Part shown: piece after piece, positions 31,887 to 33,128 of the stretch | Numbering within the stretch: the stretch's first letter is position 1 | How the letters are laid out: every line of letters starts with the position of its first letter | Assembly (NCBI RefSeq): GCF_004000845.1 | Contig: NZ_BIMA01000080.1 | Span: 1 to 33,128 of the forward strand | DNA length: 33,128 nucleotides | Reading direction: 5' to 3' | From: Paenibacillus koleovorans NBRC 103111 | GTDB taxonomy: Bacteria > Bacillota > Bacilli > Paenibacillales > NBRC-103111 | Notes under the pieces: generated by a model | Told to the model about the DNA's origin: nothing | The model's database searches: none | What the model saw: the letters and a program-made list of their open reading frames with translations, nothing else | Position numbers and translations under genes: made by a program

Positions 31887-32953
31887 GTGAACCAGCCATC
31901 CAACCGGGGGCGGGCGATTTCGGACAGCCTCGTGTGATCGTCCCTGCCCCGGCTAATCTGCGATATGCGCATTTAAGCTGGCCCAAGATTGTCAAAGCGG
32001 CTAACGGCAATATCGTGCTTGCTTTCTTGGCGGGCACGACCCACAGAATGAACGGCTGTCCTGCGGTTGCGGTGTCCACGGACGGCGGGGATCACTTCGG
32101 CGCTACGCATATATTGGCAGAGCTTCATGAAGGCTTGGAATTCGAGCACTCCGGCAACCTGGCGTTAGGCATTGCGGCTGACGGCTCCGTCGTGCTTCTG
32201 GCAATGGCTCTGCGCAGCAACCAAAGCAGCAGTACGATTATGGGCTGGCGCTCCGTCGACTCGGGAGTGACGTGGGCAAGCGTGGATACTTCTAAATTGC
32301 AGCAGACGGCAGGCAGTGTATACGGTCATCTGTTTATCGTTCCCGGGAAAGGTCTGGCCGCAACGGGCCATTTTAGACGAGGAGCCAGCTTGAGGGAGCA
32401 AGGGTTATGGATATCCCTGTCAACCGACGATGGTTTGTCTTGGGGCGAGCCTCGCATCATTACGGAGCGGCACTTGGCTGAACCGGCATTCTGCTTTGTG
32501 AACGATAAAGTGATTGGGCTCGCCAAAGGCATGAAGGAATCTGGAATCGGATACACCCAGTTTGTTTCTACCGATTACGCTGCCAGTTGGGAGGTCGCAA
32601 ATCCGGTGTTAAGCCTGGATCCGGACCCGGCTTCGCCGACGATCATCCCCGACCCGTCCAATCCGGGAATCGTTTACGCCTTTCAATCCGAACGCAAACG
32701 GTTGGAAACCGATACCGAGCCGGGTCATATCACGCTGTATCGTGCGAATGTTTCGGACCTGCTGTGGCATAAGGTGGGGATAGTCGCTTATTTCCCCAAG
32801 CTCTCGAGCCCGTCCGCAGTCAAACGAGATTTCGGGTACCCCTGGATGACGAAATGCGATAATGGGAAATGGCTTCTCGTCTTCTACGACGGAGAATTCG
32901 CCGGGCCTAATTCCATCTGGGGCTTGACTCTCGATTTGGGGGATCTGAAATGA
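31883..32953 (+). CDS. second stand-alone sialidase-fold (Asp-box) protein
   Basis: A 356-residue protein starting at TTG 31883, with GGAGAGGGG about 10 bases upstream and a four-base ATTGA-type overlap with the FAD gene. Asp-boxes are STDGGDHF, SVDSGVTW and STDDGLSW, with a degenerate STDYAASW. It is a single beta-propeller without added domains or signal peptide. At the R-I-P position it reads AHLSWPKIVKAANGN; the tryptophan-proline fits the block, but the arginine is missing. A probable acidic core lies in the strands around FEHSGNLALG. Its substrate is unknown. Confidence 0.8.
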   Translation: MSEPAIQPGAGDFGQPRVIVPAPANLRYAHLSWPKIVKAANGNIVLAFLAGTTHRMNGCPAVAVSTDGGDHFGATHILAELHEGLEFEHSGNLALGIAADGSVVLLAMALRSNQSSSTIMGWRSVDSGVTWASVDTSKLQQTAGSVYGHLFIVPGKGLAATGHFRRGASLREQGLWISLSTDDGLSWGEPRIITERHLAEPAFCFVNDKVIGLAKGMKESGIGYTQFVSTDYAASWEVANPVLSLDPDPASPTIIPDPSNPGIVYAFQSERKRLETDTEPGHITLYRANVSDLLWHKVGIVAYFPKLSSPSAVKRDFGYPWMTKCDNGKWLLVFYDGEFAGPNSIWGLTLDLGDLK

Positions 32954-33128
32954 AGCCTTATGTGTTCATAGACAAGCCGGTTCCTGCTAAAGTGGATCAA
33001 TATTTGGAAGCGTTTGTGCGAATCGGCAAGTGGGAGGCGGGAGAGCCTACCGACCGGGAAGCGTTGTTTCGCAAGCTGGAGCAGGCGGACGGGTTCTTGA
33101 CGGCGGGCACGCCAATCGACGAAGCTTT
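32950..33128 (+). CDS. 2-hydroxyacid dehydrogenase, N-terminal part (cut by window edge)
   Basis: The frame starts at an ATGA overlap with the preceding stop and runs off the right edge after 59 codons. MKPYVFIDKPVPAKVDQYLEAF and KWEAGEPTDREALFRKLEQADGFLTAG match the start of D-isomer-specific 2-hydroxyacid dehydrogenases of the glyoxylate/hydroxypyruvate reductase type. The NAD-binding and catalytic domains lie outside the window. It probably reduces or oxidises a 2-keto or 2-hydroxy acid produced by the pathway. Confidence 0.7.
   Translation, partial: MKPYVFIDKPVPAKVDQYLEAFVRIGKWEAGEPTDREALFRKLEQADGFLTAGTPIDEA

Noticed and set aside
1-33128. CRISPR arrays, tRNA or rRNA genes, insertion sequences, prophage genes
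   Set aside because: I looked for regularly spaced repeats, transposase motifs and conserved RNA-gene ends and saw none.

Overview
The window looks like chromosomal DNA of a Paenibacillus-type, spore-forming Firmicute. Supporting signs are strong AGGAGG-type ribosome binding sites, a CwlJ spore-cortex hydrolase, an S-layer-homology protein, a YesM/YesN-type two-component system beside an LplB/YtcP-type sugar transporter that has no ATPase of its own, moderately high GC, and many small detoxification enzymes.

Layout. (1) 175-2216: an MFS efflux pump followed by its likely TetR repressor, whose only well-placed start codon is ATA. (2) 2246-5413: an SLH/PrcB-type secreted protein behind an ECF-sigma-like promoter, then a CPA1 Na+/H+ antiporter. 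(3) 5425-5964: cwlJ, with its ribosome binding site inside a possible hairpin, and a terminator. (4) 5975-9500: an operon of ArsR repressor, SRPBCC protein, short UvrA-like ATPase and DoxX membrane protein, driven by a near-consensus promoter holding two copies of a CACCA-N2-TGGTG operator. (5) 9647-16583: a 53-residue orphan, a GH78 alpha-L-rhamnosidase, a GyrI-like protein, and a rightward series of SDR, cyclase, VOC protein, methyltransferase, NUDIX hydrolase and a small unknown protein. (6) 16671-18589: remains of an alginate-lyase-like gene, an unrecognised 232-residue protein and a small winged-helix regulator. (7) 18645-33128: a two-component system on the minus strand, divergent from a sugar-uptake and catabolic operon that runs off the right edge.

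Region 7 is the most interesting. The sensor kinase and AraC-type regulator probably sense and switch on uptake through two permeases and a lipoprotein binding protein. The cargo then meets enzymes with no export signal: an acetylesterase fused to a sialidase-fold domain, two further sialidase-fold proteins, an SGNH esterase, a FAD-dependent oxidoreductase and a 2-hydroxyacid dehydrogenase (cut by the edge). None of the three sialidase-fold proteins shows the usual R-I-P arginine motif, and no sialic-acid catabolic gene is present. The most economical reading is an intracellular pathway for an acylated sugar or glycoside that is not ordinary sialic acid; its substrate cannot be read from the sequence.
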